Origin: a virus
Length of the DNA: 32,967 nucleotides
IMG/VR virus record: IMGVR_UViG_3300030116_001362
Span: 1-32,967 of that record
Strand: one strand, 5' to 3'
Shown here: piece by piece, positions 32,545 to 32,967 of the stretch
Layout of the letters: every line of letters starts with the position of its first letter
How positions within the stretch are numbered: the first letter of the stretch is position 1
Made by a program: the position numbers and the translations under genes
Notes under the pieces: model-generated
What the model saw: only the letters and a program-made list of their open reading frames with translations
What the model was told of the DNA's origin: nothing
Databases searched by the model: none

Positions 32545-32745
32545 TTAATCTTTATATTCTAGTACGTCTTTGTCTTTAGAGAATAGTGTAATCTCGATAG
32601 TCTCACCAGACTCTGTTTTGACATGCATCGTTCTAAAGTATTTATTATTAGGGTTTAGAGAATCTAACTTGGTAGTCTCTTCTATCTCCACAGACTCTAC
32701 CTTGTGTATACTAACCTCTTGCCCTGTTCCTAGTTGTAAGTTCAT
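32545..32745 (-). CDS. Small beta-rich unknown protein
   Basis: 66 aa with repeated short strands (EVSIHKVESVEIEETTKL, FRTMHVKTESGETIEITLFS) and no cysteines. The plan is a small antiparallel sheet, not matched to a named family. It is read leftward; the upstream gene overlaps it by 35 bases. Context (next to nuclease genes) suggests an early or middle accessory protein. AAAGGAATG directly precedes or includes the start region. Confidence 0.6.
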   Translation of the reverse strand: MNLQLGTGQEVSIHKVESVEIEETTKLDSLNPNNKYFRTMHVKTESGETIEITLFSKDKDVLEYKD

Positions 32746-32953
32746 TCCTTTCCTCTTTTTGGTTTTGTGTAGCCCACTTATCTAACTCTGTTAATTCCTC
32801 TGCCTCTGCTCTTGCAATGTGATCTAAAGCAGACCTTAGTCCACATATCTCTGCAAAGTAATAGTCATTGCTAGGGTTAGTCTCCCAGTGTTCTTCCACA
32901 CGTTTAATATCCTGTTTAATCCTGTACTTTAACTTGTTCAGTGTTGCGAACAT
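32711..32953 (-). CDS. Small helical unknown protein
   Basis: Three consecutive ATG codons occur at the start; the third (32953, MFATLNKLKYRIKQ) is best placed relative to the AAAAGGAG site at the very window edge, giving 80 aa. It is helical and charged, with a Trp in VEEHWETNPSNDYYFAEIC and an Ala-rich helix LRSALDHIARAEAEELTELD. No domain recognised. It overlaps the next gene by 35 bases. It is the last complete gene in the window. Confidence 0.6.
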   Translation of the reverse strand: MFATLNKLKYRIKQDIKRVEEHWETNPSNDYYFAEICGLRSALDHIARAEAEELTELDKWATQNQKEERNELTTRNRARG

Positions 32954-32967
32954 CATCATCTCCTTTT

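Overview
The window is one continuous, gene-dense stretch of an AT-rich tailed-phage genome (Caudoviricetes). The P22-like portal, two adaptor-like neck proteins, a tail-hub-like protein, a trimeric fibre and very large candidate ejection proteins, with no tape measure, tail tube or sheath gene in view, point to a podovirus-like virion. Protein style (GGxV-motif proteins, a DUF5872-like basic protein, a giant polyvalent-like protein) resembles uncultured marine phages; this is an inference and the host cannot be named. I see no tRNA, rRNA, integrase, transposase or CRISPR array.

Layout. Positions 1-28600 are all on the plus strand: the end of an M15-peptidase endolysin; a 575-aa GG-repeat protein; portal; scaffold-like protein; major capsid protein; a capsid decoration candidate; an RNA hairpin; four small proteins (one zinc ribbon, three very basic); a large adaptor/helical-repeat protein; two small neck proteins; a 1105-aa fibre ending in a self-cleaving S74 chaperone; small accessory proteins; a membrane/lysis-like cluster (14.7-16.7 kb) with a membrane protein, lipoprotein, spanin-like protein, MscS-like mini-pore and XhlA-like holin accessory; a tail-hub-like protein; a jelly-roll-like protein; and three candidate ejection proteins, the last 1924 aa long. 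Plus-strand genes are nearly contiguous, and many junctions are one-base stop/start overlaps (TAATG), so they are probably translated from long coupled mRNAs.

From 28607 to the right end everything is on the minus strand and converges on the structural operon. These are short DNA-metabolism and unknown genes, including three PD-(D/E)XK-like nucleases (one Cas4-like with four candidate Fe-S cysteines), a candidate ssDNA-binding protein, a zinc ribbon and several small unknowns. A strong bidirectional hairpin terminator lies at 29130-29155. A nested inverted-repeat element lies upstream of the Cas4-like gene, and an imperfect 13-nt inverted repeat brackets the two convergent stop codons.

The most striking property is genome-wide. 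In two passes by eye I found no GCWGC, and in single scans no CCWGG, GGWCC, GCGC or CGCG, although close variants (GCSGC, CCSGG, GGCC, CCGG and the non-palindromic SSWSS words) are present. This looks like counter-selection of several Type II restriction palindromes and visibly shapes codon choice (Ala-Ala written as GCG-GCN). The second is a minimal MscS-like pore module (one pore helix plus beta domain, 122 aa) inside the lysis-like cluster. No window segment longer than 300 bases lacks a gene.
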